A DNA stretch of 64,000 bases from Synaphobranchus kaupii (taxonomy: Eukaryota; Chordata; Actinopteri; Anguilliformes; Synaphobranchidae): positions 59,113,626 through 59,177,625 of the forward strand of contig CM056379.1 in assembly GCA_029718625.1 (NCBI GenBank), read 5' to 3'. Below, piece after piece: positions 22,267 to 33,496 of the stretch. The first letter of the stretch is position 1. Each line of letters starts with the position of its first letter. Below the pieces are notes generated by a model, which did not search any database, was not told the origin of the DNA, and saw only the letters and a program-made list of their open reading frames with translations. A program made the position numbers and the translations under genes.

Positions 22267-24801
22267 TAATTTAATGACCACAATGAGTCAGGACCTTGGT
22301 TTAGTGGACTACACTATGTTCCATCATTGTGTTGGGGGCATTGATTTCTGACCAGAGGAGGTCTTTTCATCTAAGTACTAACTAAAAATACACCTGCTTA
22401 ATTTTAGCAGTTAGCTATGAGAACAGGGTGGTATAGCTGCTGGCGAACCATATACCTGGTGATTGGCTCCACAGAATTTTGTATAAATGTGTTTTGGGGG
22501 AGCTCTTGCTTTTGCTGTGAACCCATTTCTATTGAGTTCCAAGACTGAAGGTGTGTACAAAGGGGATGTGTTAGAGATGGCTTTACTTTGCTTGGTAAAA
22601 AAAAAACTGTGTTGTTCATAATAGACTGACTATCCATCCCTGACTTTGCTGTCTGTACCTGGCCCACATGTTTGTTTGTTTTTTATCACATTCATCCCAG
22701 CCAGGTACTTCACCCTTTGTCAAGCCCTGGCCAAAGTCTTTTGCTTTGAAGCAAAATCCTGAGAGTCCTGTAGTTATTGGTGGTTAGCAACAGTTGCTAT
22801 GCCAACAAGTACTCTTATTGGTGGTCAGCTAGGCAATAAAAAGGCTAACAAAGGGTTCATTGTTGTCTTGATGGTACTGTTCATCCCAGTTCTGAGACTG
22901 TTGAACAGAGTTGTACAGCCTACTGTACTACTGCCCTCGAGGACTGGAACTGGATAGCCCCTGCTGATGGGTCAATGAACTACTATGCTAAGTGTAAGTG
23001 TAACAGTAACAGTTTTTCTGGAAAGTATAAATATGAATTGAGAAATCCTTAACGAAGTGCCACTCCTTTGAGCTTTTAAAAGATTTGACAATTGACATTT
23101 GGCAATATAGTAATGCAGCACATCCTTTCATGTAATGAGGGCATAGAAAATAGATTTTATGTATCACAATGAAGATGCCAATCTATAACCTGATAAGGAT
23201 CTTATGGATTGGTAAGGTGATAAAACGGCGGGCGGGGGGTTTTGAGGTAGGCCTGACTTCTGGGCATTGTGTCAGCCTCCTCAGACCAGCCACAGCGGCG
23301 TCCTTGCTGGCTGATTGACTGGAAAATGCACGTCAGTCTCCGGCCTCTGGTTGCCCAGAGAGTGAACAAAGGACTTCTCTACGCTGGATGGGCCCAGTCT
23401 GACAAATGAAGGACGCGATAAAGCAGGCCCAGACAGCGACAATATTACTTTTGTCTGGAAGTCAGTGAGAAAATGCACTTGCTGCAGCTACCTCCCCCTC
23501 TGTTTGTCAGAGTAGGTTAAAGGCTAGAGGGGGAACGACGGAGCGAGAAAGGGATACTGACAGTCTCCTAAAAGTAATTGACTTCAAGACAAATTGAACT
23601 GAGAGACAGGAGGCCACCGCTTTGTACACTTTGGAGTTAGTGCTCTGCTGTTTGATCAATCCTAGCAACAATAATATAGCACCTCACAGTCTATCCACAG
23701 CATTTTCCACCATTAGTGGAGTGCATCTTTAAACAGTAATCTGAAACAATGTATTTCATTCTCATAAATGATTGTGCGTCACTCCAAATTATGTGGGATA
23801 CATGACAGGTGGATTTGGTTTATTCACTGTTTTCTTTTTTGACAATAATATATTAGAAATCATGATAACCTGTTTTGTCTATTTTTGCATGATTAGTCAT
23901 TTCTGTTTTGTGATACATAATAAAAATCTGAAATATTATATTGAGATAATGAAAGGTTGTGCAACTGATTCTGACTAGTATCTGAATAAGACCTATTTAT
24001 CGAGAACTTCTGAAAGCTCCCCATGATATCACGTCACCATTGGTGAAGACAATTAATTTCCTTACCAATTCAAATACACAGAATGCAGTTTTAGTGTATT
24101 TCTGATTTAAGCATCCCATCCTCTTGATTACACCAGTGCTGGCCCAATCCCTCCTGACCAGGATTGGATTAATCTGTGAAAACAAGCCCCTTAATTCAGT
24201 ACCCCATCCCAGCATCACACTTTAAAATCTCTCTTAGCCAAATTTCCTCACTATTGGTGGGACATCTCTGTATTGATTGAAGGAGACTGTCAATTACCTT
24301 TTTCAGAAATCTGGAATTTAAAGTAACTTCTATGTAGCTGTCTTTTTTCTCTTTCCCTTTTGATTGCGCCAATTGAAGTTGAGATGACTTTATCTCATCC
24401 CACACCTTTTCGTTCCAGCAGTCCCCACACGCAGAGGAGTTTTAGAGGGGAATCATCTGTGTTGTTCCACCCTAGTGACTGATACGATATCATCAGAAGA
24501 AAATGGGGAAACAACCACATTTTTGGTTTCGTGTGTCAGGGGACAGGAAAAAGAAGTGCACCACTGAAGTACAATTGTTATTTTCTTTTATTTCAACGGT
24601 TCTTGATTTATCTCCATTGACAAGTAATGCTCTTTTGTGTAATACCCTTTTAGCAACAAAAACAAGACAAATGTCCATTCATGCACACTATTGTATGTAT
24701 ACAGCAAATGAAGCAATCCATTGCAGTCCAACCTCGGGTCTTTTTGCCATTTTTGCCCTTTCCCTTTTTGTGTATCTAAGAGATTGCCCATAACCTTATA
24801 T

Positions 24802-24805
<4 letters not shown>
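22267..24805. other. repeat-poor stretch; possible conserved noncoding block
   Basis: No ORF with coding character. A GC-richer block at 23225-23560 and an ordinary-composition block at 24100-24400 show no transposon structure. Because they lie 3' of the C1ql exon they are candidates for noncoding regulatory sequence, but conservation cannot be judged from one genome. Confidence 0.3.

Positions 24806-24836
<31 letters not shown>
24806..24836. repeat. (TA)n microsatellite
   Basis: Fifteen TA units in a row. Confidence 0.95.
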
Positions 24837-24838
<2 letters not shown>

Positions 24839-24869
24839 CTGTCAAAATAATTCATATGCGCAAAAGAAC

Positions 24870-26374
24870 TCCAAAAATCCCATTTATTATTTATAATTTA
24901 TTCAACAATTCCAAAAAAATAAAGTAAGATTGACAAACATAACACGTCTCATTTACAAGCAGTTTCTTTCTATTTCTGCATTCAGAGAGTCTCCCCTCCC
25001 CATTCACTGCAATCTCATTGGCTGATGAAGATGTCTGATTGCTTGACATGAAAGATATCTAGGACAATAAAACATATAGTAATGACACATTCGTACGCAT
25101 ACAATTTGAACAATCACAAGCATTTCAAGTGTAGTTCCTAAACTTTCAGAAGCATTTCAAGTGCATTCTTTCCACGTGATCAACTTAAGTGCAGGAGGGT
25201 TTGTAGTTAAATCTTTGAATCCAGGAGTTAAAGTTTAAGATCAATCAGAAGGGTTTTTTTAATACATTTTTATGAGGCATATGTTCACTGATGAGCGATT
25301 TGATGAATTAACTGTGTGAAATGTTCCAAACGGGCTTCAGGTAATCGGCTAAAGCCTATTGTTCTACACATGCTCTTGATTTTCCAGGGGGATGGCAACT
25401 ATCAAATAGATGACTTTTGATAATGGAAGTAAGATCAAGTATGCCATCTGTTCATTCTTGAGTCATTACTACCTTGAAGCCTGTTACAAATTACAATATC
25501 GCAAGACTTAATCTGAAGGACTTCTAGGTCAAAACTATAATATCTAATATACATGGGGTCTTCCATAAAATGTATACAGTAGTCCATCAATGGGACACAA
25601 CAGACAAAACAGGAACGGAAGGCAGGGGGTGCTGATGGGAATTGTTTTAGTGCAGAACATGTGGGCAACCATGTTTTCTCTGTAAGGTCTTACATTAACA
25701 ACATTCAACCACAAGTCTGGCCAGGTGTGCTTATAGCAGGCATTTCATTCAAAGAAAACAACCATGACAATATGCTACCACCAAGTGGCACTGTGCTCTA
25801 TGTGAAATTCATAACAGCCAGTAGAAAAAAAATACCCCCTTGAGCTGAGACCTTCAAATTTGTAATTTGTTAAGAATAATGCTGTGCTTTCATCAAGTCC
25901 TCAATCTCAAAGCATTCCTAGGCCCTCAGGGGCAAGCTATTCTTATAAGGTACTACAGATGGGGTTCACAAAGCAATAGCTGCAATGGTTTTTGCACATC
26001 CTTATTTTACACGTTTGGACAAAGGAAAATAGTTATATGCTAAAACGGGGTATAAGACGGCAAGGCAGGGATCTCTGTGAAGTCAAACAAGACTGGATTG
26101 GAAGGCCTGTGTCCTTTCTGCTACGGAGACAAGGTCAATTTTTTTCAATCTGGCACAGTAGTTTGAAAACAAAAATTTCAGCATATCTGACTGGGCAAAA
26201 CACCAGCATGTAGAGTGGGTGCCACTCAGAGCTTTCTCTGCACCCTCAGGATGAAAGAAAGAGTCAATTTTCAGAGCAGAGAGACAGAGAGAGGCAGAGA
26301 GTGTGAGACAGGTGGAGAGAGAGAGAAAGAATCTGAAAAAGCGCTCTGGTCTTCAAACACTCCCTGACTCCCCT
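24870..26374 (-). other. probable 3' UTR of the C1ql gene
   Basis: The stretch follows the stop codon at 26375-26377, has no recognised transposon, and ends at two AATAAA signals on the minus strand (24897-24902 and 24883-24888). A CT-rich tract (GA on the plus strand) lies at 26276-26335. The 3' limit is inferred from the signals alone. RNA data would be needed to place it. Confidence 0.35.
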
Positions 26375-26623
<249 letters not shown>

Positions 26624-26654
26624 TCATCACGACAAACCCAAACTTGCCCTCTTA

Positions 26655-27127
26655 AAGGGTAACTACACTCTAGACCACGTTTTTTTTTTTAGCTGTAAAC
26701 GTGTTTGTTTGCATATCTTATAACTTATTCATCCATCCGTTATTTCAACAATTCTGAAATAATATAGGATATCATTATAAAACTGGTAGAAAAGCGTCTT
26801 GGTGCTGCCCTCTATCTGTTAAAATTTTCTTTGTGCTCCCCACTCTGCGCCCGCCCCAATCGTGATGTCAGAGTATTTCTTTGGAGGTATATCTACATCA
26901 TATGGATAATTGTTGCCGCCCACAATGGAAATAGCCAGCACGTGTTTGGTTAAACCTACTACTGTCCTTTGGTTTTGGCTCCACGTTTTTAAACTGGAAC
27001 AACATGGCGACCTGTTCACCTAAACAGTCAACTAAAATATGTTTCTGAAAATATTTGGTGAGAAATAGGCCATACAGTTACTGAATCTGATTGATCCGAG
27101 TTGTACAAAATCATTTGTATATTGGAC
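26655..27127. repeat. dispersed repeat, copy 2, left part
   Basis: Matches 10010-10420 from CCGTTATTTCAACAATTCTG to AAATCATTTGTATATTG. Its next bases resume at 36548 (ATTAATTTATG-AAATGACGATGG) after a 9.4 kb insertion, and again at 39230. The left 90 bp (TTAAAGGGTAACTACACTC) are absent from copy 1 and may be the true end of the element. Confidence 0.85.
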
Positions 27128-27246
27128 AAACCCCAATTCCAAAAAGGTTGGGACAGTAGGTGAAATGCCAATAAAAGCAGAAAGCAGTGATTTGTAAATT
27201 CTCTTTTACATATATTTAATTGAAAACAGTACAAAGAAAATATATT

Positions 27247-27949
27247 TAGGGCCCTATCTTACACCTGCCACTAAGCGGCGCTAACCCAAACACAAGTGTC
27301 ATTGCTATCTTACACCCAGCACAGGGGTCTTTATATCGCCCAGCATTCACGTTGTTTAACTACCAAATTAACTTGCGCCTAAAGCAAGTGAACTGGGCGG
27401 GTTGGTCTTAAGATGAGGTGTGGCCAGGATAATTTTTTTATTGCTATCATGAGCCAGCAGAAAGCGCTTGTGCTAAAACCACCACAAACTTGGGGCCACA
27501 TGTATAAACAGTGCTGAGCACATAAATGTCCCCAGAAAGCTGTGTAAGCAAGTTTCCAAGCAGAAATTCAGATGTATAAAATAAGAGAACCTGCATACCT
27601 CTGCACACACTGGACACCATATGTACGCAATGTTTGGAGTCAGTGTGATATGGCGACACCATGACCGAAAGGTAGGGGGAGAAAAAACTTTGCGAAAGCA
27701 GATTTCTGACTTTCTCCGTACGCATTATTTTAGTCAGTGTTTTATACATGTGGCCCCTGGTCTAAAGTCATGCAAAACAAATTAATAGAATTTCTTTTGT
27801 CCATTATAAAGCATATACATTTGGCCCTTCTGATGGTTTAAGATAAAAACATTGATATCACAGTGTTACATACACCTAAATATGTAGCCTAATCATTCAC
27901 TCTTGTACCTCAATAAAACATCAATTTTACCTGCACTCTACCGTATGTA
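27247..27949 (-). mobile_element. third partial copy of the GGGCCCTATCTT transposon
   Basis: Inverted relative to 11954-13841: its start matches the complement of the 13841 end (GGGCCCTATCTTACACC, GGCGCTAACCCAAA, AAGATGAGG-GTGGCCAGGAT, AACCACCACAAAC). It is split by the MITE at 27492 and continues with CTAAAGTCATG. The far end is not found; it fades before the Tc1 element at 27950. Confidence 0.75.
27492..27757. mobile_element. 266-bp MITE with GGGGCCACATGTATAAA ends
   Basis: Inverted ends GGGGCCACATGTATAAA and its complement enclose non-coding DNA. The surrounding GGGCCC-type element resumes directly on the right. The target duplication is too short to define. Confidence 0.8.
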
Positions 27950-28896
27950 CAGTCAAGCCGGAAAGTCTGCACACCTCTTTCACCTTCTCCACGTTTTATT
28001 ACGTTACAGACTTATACTACAATAGATTGAGTTCATTTTTTTCCTCAAACATCTACACACAATAGCCAATAATGACGAAGTGAAAACAGGTTTTTAGAAA
28101 ATATGCAATTTTATTTTACTGACAAAAATAGGTTATTTAGGGGTTACATATCTGTACACACCCTTAGCCTAATACTTGGTTGCTGCACCTTTGGCAGCGA
28201 TTACAGCTTCAAGGCGTCTTGGGAAAGAAGCTACGAGCTTGGCACACTTGTTTCTGGACGTTTTTGCCCATTCCTCTTGGCATATCCTTGCAAGCTCCGT
28301 CAGGTTGGATGGGGAGCGTCGGTACACAGCAATTTTCAGCTCTTTCCACAGATGTTCAATTGGATTCAGGTCTGGGCTCTGGCTGGGCCACTCAAGGACA
28401 TGCACAGACTTTCTCCGAAGCCACTCCTTTGTTCTCTTGGCTGTGTGCTTCGGGTCGTTGTCATGTTGGAAGGTAAACCTTCGCCCCAGTCTGAGGTCCA
28501 GAGCGCTCTGGAGCAGGTTTTCTTCAAGGATCGCGGTGTACTTAGCTGCATTCATCTTTCCCTCTATCAGGACTAGTCGCCCCGTTCCCACTGCTGAAAA
28601 ACATCCCCACATCATGATGCTGCCACCGCCATGCTTCACTGTAGGGATGGTATTAGCCAGGTGATGAGCGGTGCCTGGTTTCCTCCAGACGTGATGCTTG
28701 GTATTCAGGCCAAAAAGTTCAATTTTGGTTTCATCAGACCAGAGAATCTTGATTCTCATGGTTTGAGAGTCCTCTAGGTGCCTTTTGGCAAACTCCAAGC
28801 GGGCTGTGATGTGCCTTTTACTAAGGAGGGGCTTCCGTCTGGCCACTCTACCATAACGGCCTGATTGGTGGAGTGAAAGACTTTCCGGCTTGACTG
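27950..28896 (-). mobile_element. Tc1-like transposon lacking the DNA-binding half
   Basis: Ends CAGTCAAGCCGGAAAGTCTG and complement, flanked by TA at 27948-49 and 28897-98. Between them is an open transposase catalytic region on the minus strand. The region that should encode the N-terminal helix-turn-helix is deleted next to the right end. Confidence 0.93.
28169..28846 (-). CDS. Tc1 transposase, catalytic domain only (225 codons, open)
   Basis: Shows the three catalytic residues of the DDE/D domain in context: [13 protein letters not shown] (first D, residues ~34-36), [13 protein letters not shown] (second D, about 131) and [13 protein letters not shown] (E, about 166), plus the [11 protein letters not shown] block. 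It ends KGAATKY and a stop, the usual Tc1 C-terminus. Full-length Tc1 transposases are about 340 residues. The first ~115, with the two DNA-binding helix-turn-helix units, are gone. It starts at an internal Met, so it is probably not translated as such. It could in principle give a protein that cannot bind ends. Open reading suggests it is younger than most elements here. Confidence 0.85.
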   Translation of the reverse strand: MARRKPLLSKRHITARLEFAKRHLEDSQTMRIKILWSDETKIELFGLNTKHHVWRKPGTAHHLANTIPTVKHGGGSIMMWGCFSAVGTGRLVLIEGKMNAAKYTAILEENLLQSALDLRLGRRFTFQHDNDPKHTAKRTKEWLRRKSVHVLEWPSQSPDLNPIEHLWKELKIAVYRRSPSNLTELARICQEEWAKTSRNKCAKLVASFPRRLEAVIAAKGAATKY

Positions 28897-29435
28897 TATA
28901 CTTTTGCCACGGGATTTTTTATGATCCCATTCATAATGACTCCAAGGAAGATTTTATATTAATCTACCGTATATCAGCACACAGTAAATTGGAATGAGCA
29001 TTTGCCATGCCCTAAGTGACAAGTACAGTGACCTCCACAATTATTGGCACCCCTGGTAAAGATGAGTAAAAAGGGTTATAAAAAATTCACCTTTTGGTTA
29101 GGTTCACCTTGATCTCACACTCAGAAAAATCCAATTTTTAATTGAAGTAAATTTATTCTGAGAAAAAAAAAACCCTCATCAAGAAATAATTATTTTTAAC
29201 AAAACCACTTGTGCCACAATTATTGGCACCCCTAGAAATTCTTATGAACAAAATGTAACTGAAGCATTTTTTTCATTTATATTTAACATTTTAAAGTTAA
29301 TCAGAGTGTTTAGGAACTTTCAAGCAGTAATCAATGACTTCCTGTTTCACTGGGGCCTAAATATGAGGTGACACAGAGGCCATATTCCCTTATCTTTCCC
29401 ATGTTGATGTATGAATAAGAGAACACACAAATGAA

Positions 29436-30900
29436 ATGAGGGAAAAGTGTGTTGGCCTTCATAAGTCAGGGAATGGCTATAAAAAAATAGCTACTCACCT
29501 GAAAATGCCCATATCGACTGTTAGGGCAATACTTAAAAGCAACTGGAACTGTTACAAACTGTGAGGGTTGTGTTAAGGTTTGGAAAACCAGACGCGACCG
29601 ATAAGGATTCTAAAAGCGTATCTAGAAAGATGCGCCACAAACGCGGAAGTAGCCACACCAGAGGAGAGGAAAACAAAAGAACGGGAGCAAAACTTCCCCA
29701 GCACAAGCTAAATCAAAGGAACCTCAAAAGGAAGCGAGTCTCGATAAACAGCGAGAATGAATGACAAAAGAACCTCACGCACTAAATCATTAGGCATAAC
29801 ACGAGGTAGAGAAACAAAGCAAAACTCGATAAAACGAGTGAAGGAAAAGAACAGAAAAGAAAACCTGTTATCCTGAGCTCTTGTGACGAAAGATCTGAAA
29901 CAAGTACAGGTAACAAGAATAAGGATAAAGAGAAAGATTGGAAATAAAAGAGAAAACCATTCTAATCCTAATTCTCTAACCGGACTTGCTGCGTTTCTTA
30001 TTCATGCGAACCAGAAATGCAGTGACCGAATTTCCTATACCTTATCTACTTCGTTGTCAACATAGCAAAGACAATATCGAAGTGTCGGAAATGCGGAAGT
30101 CCTGGGCTATTTATAACCGGCAGGAAACCCGAAACAGGTGCAAGGAATAATGGCCAAGCGAGATCCAAAAACTGGCATGGACACTGAAAAAATCCGATAG
30201 AGCGTCTCGACGACGCCAAATAGAATAACGACAACAGAAACATCAGAGGCTGCCAATACCCATGACACAAACTTGCCAGGAAGAGGACCCAAGTTTATTT
30301 TCCCCCCATGTACAGTGAGGAGGATGGTAAGAAAGGCAAAAAAATCATCAAGGATCACTGTTGGAGAATTACAGAGGAAAGTAGCATCTTGGGGTCATCA
30401 AGTCTCCAAAACTACCATTAGACGTCACCTCCATGCCAAAACATTTTTTGGAAGGCATGCCAGAAAAAAGCCTTTCCTGTCATTTCACCACAAACTTAAG
30501 GGCCTGGAGTTTGCTAAGTGCTACTGGAACCGTGTTCTATGGTCAGATGAAACGAAAATTGAGCTTTTCGGCAACTAACACTCAAGGTGGGTTTGGCTAT
30601 ATGGAAAATAACCTGATCCCCACTGTTAAGTATAGTGGAGGTTCCGTGATGTTGTGGGGCTGTTTTTCCTCCAAAGGCCCTGGGAACATTGTTAGGGTAC
30701 ATGACATCATGAACTCTATGAAATACCAGGAAATTTAAAATCTGAATCTGGCTGCCTCTGCCAGAAAACTAAAACTGGGTTGTCATTGGATCTTCCAGCA
30801 GGACAATGATCCAAAACATATGTCCAAATAAACACAAAAATGGTTAACTGAACACAAAATCAAGCTTCTGCCATGGCCATCTCTGGTTGTACAAAGTATT
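29436..30900 (+). pseudogene. Tc1 transposase, interrupted by LTR and frameshifts
   Basis: N-terminal helix-turn-helix sequence (GNGYKKIATHLKMPISTVRA) is readable before the LTR. After it the same frame resumes at 30273 with LPGRGPKFIF and TVGELQRKVASWGHQVSKTT, then [14 protein letters not shown] with the first catalytic D. A stop follows at about 30576. GGSVMLWGCFSSKGPG is found in another frame, and [12 protein letters not shown] near 30795 carries the second D, ending at a stop. Broken by several small mutations besides the insertion. Confidence 0.88.
29560..30267 (-). mobile_element. solo LTR of a gypsy-type retrotransposon
   Basis: Begins TGTGAGG and ends CCATGACA, with a perfect 5-bp duplication CAAAC at 29555-29559 and 30268-30272. 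Removing the LTR and one copy rejoins the Tc1 transposase frame. No internal retrotransposon sequence remains, so recombination between two LTRs removed it. The minus-strand reading (TGTCATGG start, TTTATAA box near 30110) suggests minus orientation. A related truncated LTR is at 44914-45558. Confidence 0.93.
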
Positions 30901-31121
30901 AAATGCAGGGGTGCCAATAATTGTGGCACACGTGGTTTTGTTAAAAATAATTATTTCTTGATGAGGGATTTTTTTTTTTCTCAGAAGAAATTTACTTCAA
31001 TTAAAGGTTGGATATCTCAGATTTCAGTGTGAGATTAAGCTAATTCACCAAACGGTTCATTTTTTATAACCCTTTTTACTCATCTTTACCAGGGATGCCA
31101 GAAATTATGGAGGGCACTGTA

Positions 31122-32427
31122 TATATGCCATAGCCTATAATATGTACGATAACATGAAAATAAAATAGTATTCCACCATCTGCAAAATGCTGCCAAATCT
31201 TCAATGAAAATTGGTAGCCTACATCAAAAGTAAAATTAACGATTGCGCTACAGTATGTTGTCGGGTAAGTGAGGATTAGGTAAAATGTGTATTTTCTGAA
31301 TCCAGCGGTTCCAACAGTCAATGCCCTTGTTAAAACTTTCAGCACTCTGAATACTGAACACAAGCGATATTGTGTGCTAGAACCCCTCACTTAACCTACA
31401 TTCAAAATATGTTTTACGTCATTTAATTTACTAATTATTATTAAAAATGACAATCATCAATGAAATCGTTTAATTCTTTGATAAGTACATCGAACAGCAA
31501 CCTTGTGGATCAACCAACAAGTCAAAACAAGGTCAAAATCAGGTCTTAAGTTTAAATGCTTTTATTAAATGAAAAAAAGTCAATTAGAATAATGACTTAA
31601 AATCATACATTCACTAATGAATGTAGGCTGAATACTTATAATTTACAAAGAGGAATACATTAAACCAGACATTAATTAGAATATACCAGCAAAGAGAGAG
31701 ATAAGCCAGAAATTGCCAATATTATTTACCCTCCAGCTGAATAGGAACGAAAGGTAACACCACCACAAAAATAAGAGGAAAAGCTTAATTCACCAACTCC
31801 AAACTGAACTGAGGATTCTTTCCTACAGCCTTCATAAATACCTCCACAGGAAGGGCATCCCTGTCCTGATTGGGTTAATGTGTGAGAAGGGGGGGGGGGG
31901 GTGACAAAGACTGGCTTATCTTTGATGTTTGTGGGGGTGAGTGAGTGAGAGAGAGACAGAAGGAAAGGGGGTGGGGGAGCAAAAGATGGAGCAACCGGGT
32001 AGTTTACTTATATCTAAATATTAGATATCCTACAATGTGAAATGCACTCAAAATGCGAAAAATAAAAATAGGCCTATCAATCATATTGGACAGTGCTTGA
32101 GTGGAAAAACGAACGTACATATGTAGCCGGCGAGACCAACCACATTTTAGAAGCAGTACTACTTACATTTCGGGAAGGGAATACTCCCCTCCTAATGCAT
32201 TTTCTATAGAGCTTGCGTAATACTAGTCCGTTAAAACGAAAACTGCCGTTACGCTGGGCTGTAATTAATTTTTCAAAGCACCCAATAAGACATTGCATAT
32301 ACTGCTGCTAAGATTATAATGTACTCTATTGGATAAAAGAGCTGACAATTAAACCAGAATGAACTGTAATGAATGATACAGGCTTGCAGGGCATGGGGGT
32401 ATTACGAGTCAACGTTTGAGATAGTGT
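31122..32427. other. no gene recognised; possible LTR remnant
   Basis: No coding pattern. At 31800-31870 the minus strand has a TATTTATGAAGG-like box in a setting that resembles retroelement promoters, and a G-run lies at 31890-31901. Lies inside the Tc1 host element, so it must itself be inserted DNA, but I cannot name it. Confidence 0.35.
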
Positions 32428-33036
32428 AATAGCGGTATAAAATGTTGTATATTTCTCAAACGGATTGTACCAGACAATCAATGACCACTAAATTTTAAAA
32501 GGAACATCTTTAAAACCAATGGTAGGATTGTACATTTATTTAATATCTAGTAGCAGATATTCATAATAATAATAATACACTTTATTTGTATAGCACCTTA
32601 GAATAGTAGAATACGTGGTACAATGAGACAATAATTTCACGTTTATTTCACATTTGAGTGAGCAGGGCTTTTCACAGCTTCTTTGGTATACGATCAGGCT
32701 ATTTTGGGTCTATTTTGTTGCTATGATGGAAATCTAATTTTATATGATGAATAAATATATTTATGAACTCACACATAGATGCTATTGCCCACTATGTCAT
32801 GCATGGGTAGGTATAGACTGGGGGGTTGTTTGTTAAATGGACTTGCTACAGGAAAACAGTGACACTTAGAAACTCTGTATTCAGCAGAGTTGTCCTGTCT
32901 ACCAATAAAGTTAAAACAGAGTTTGTGATTTCCACTAATAGTTGGCTGCAGGAGCAACGAATGTCTCAGTTGAGCGAAATGTTGCCGCCGGCGGCATTAT
33001 CACTAGGCATCTACGCAAACGAGTTAAGAACAATGT
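32428..33036. repeat. dispersed repeat, copy B (copy A at 3996-4755)
   Basis: Follows copy A from GTATATTTCTCAAA-GGATTG to GGAGCAACGAATGTCTCAG. It carries its own short insertion at about 32571-32612, an ATA repeat followed by CACTTTATTTGTATAGCACC, which looks like a retroposon 3' tail on the minus strand. Confidence 0.7.
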
Positions 33037-33220
33037 AAAAAGGGGGTAATCCCAAACGCGCTACAAGCCGGCTATATAAAAAAAGGACTATAGGTGCTCA
33101 ACAAAAGGACCAGCGGACTGAAAGAATACCTAACCCGGACCACTTTGCTAGGACTAACCCAAGATAAGGAAGACTGGAGCACACAGAGCTCAAAGTAAAA
33201 AAAAAAAATTAAATAAGACT

Positions 33221-33251
33221 GACGTTTCGATGTCAACGACGTCTTCTTCAG
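33221..33251 (-). ncRNA. hammerhead ribozyme-like core
   Basis: The minus strand has CTGAAGA (CUGANGA box), then a 6-bp stem GACGTC/GACATC with a GTT loop and one mismatch, then GAAA. These are the two conserved hammerhead boxes around stem II. Hammerhead motifs are known in Penelope-like elements, and the position 3' of the ORF fits. Stems I and III are short or unclear, so cleavage activity is uncertain. Confidence 0.55.
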
Positions 33252-33496
33252 AGTCAAACGGAAATACAGACAACGCACCGGGAGGTATATAAATACCCTC
33301 CCATCAATTACACATAGTAAGGTGCGCATGTGTGGGACTAATAGATCTCGTAATAGATACCACATATACAATGTTATATTCTTTAATAGGGTAGAGAGAA
33401 GACCGACAAATGTCATGGGTAAATAAACTGAATAATAACCTATTATGAGCATGGCATAAACAATATATACTGAAAATCAAATAGCCTATACACAAA

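Larger units (their letters stand above)
29026..31119 (+). mobile_element. Tc1-like transposon split by a solo LTR
   Basis: Ends CAGTGACCTCCACAATTATT and complement (GGAGGGCACTG at 31119), with TA on both sides (29024-25 and 31120-21). Both arms share the AAATAATTATTT and GATGAGGG blocks. A 708-bp LTR with a 5-bp duplication lies at 29560-30267. Without it the element is about 1.38 kb. Confidence 0.93.

Noticed and set aside
28103..28664. Three overlapping plus-strand ORFs of 98-162 codons
   Set aside because: Antisense shadows of the Tc1 transposase catalytic domain on the minus strand.
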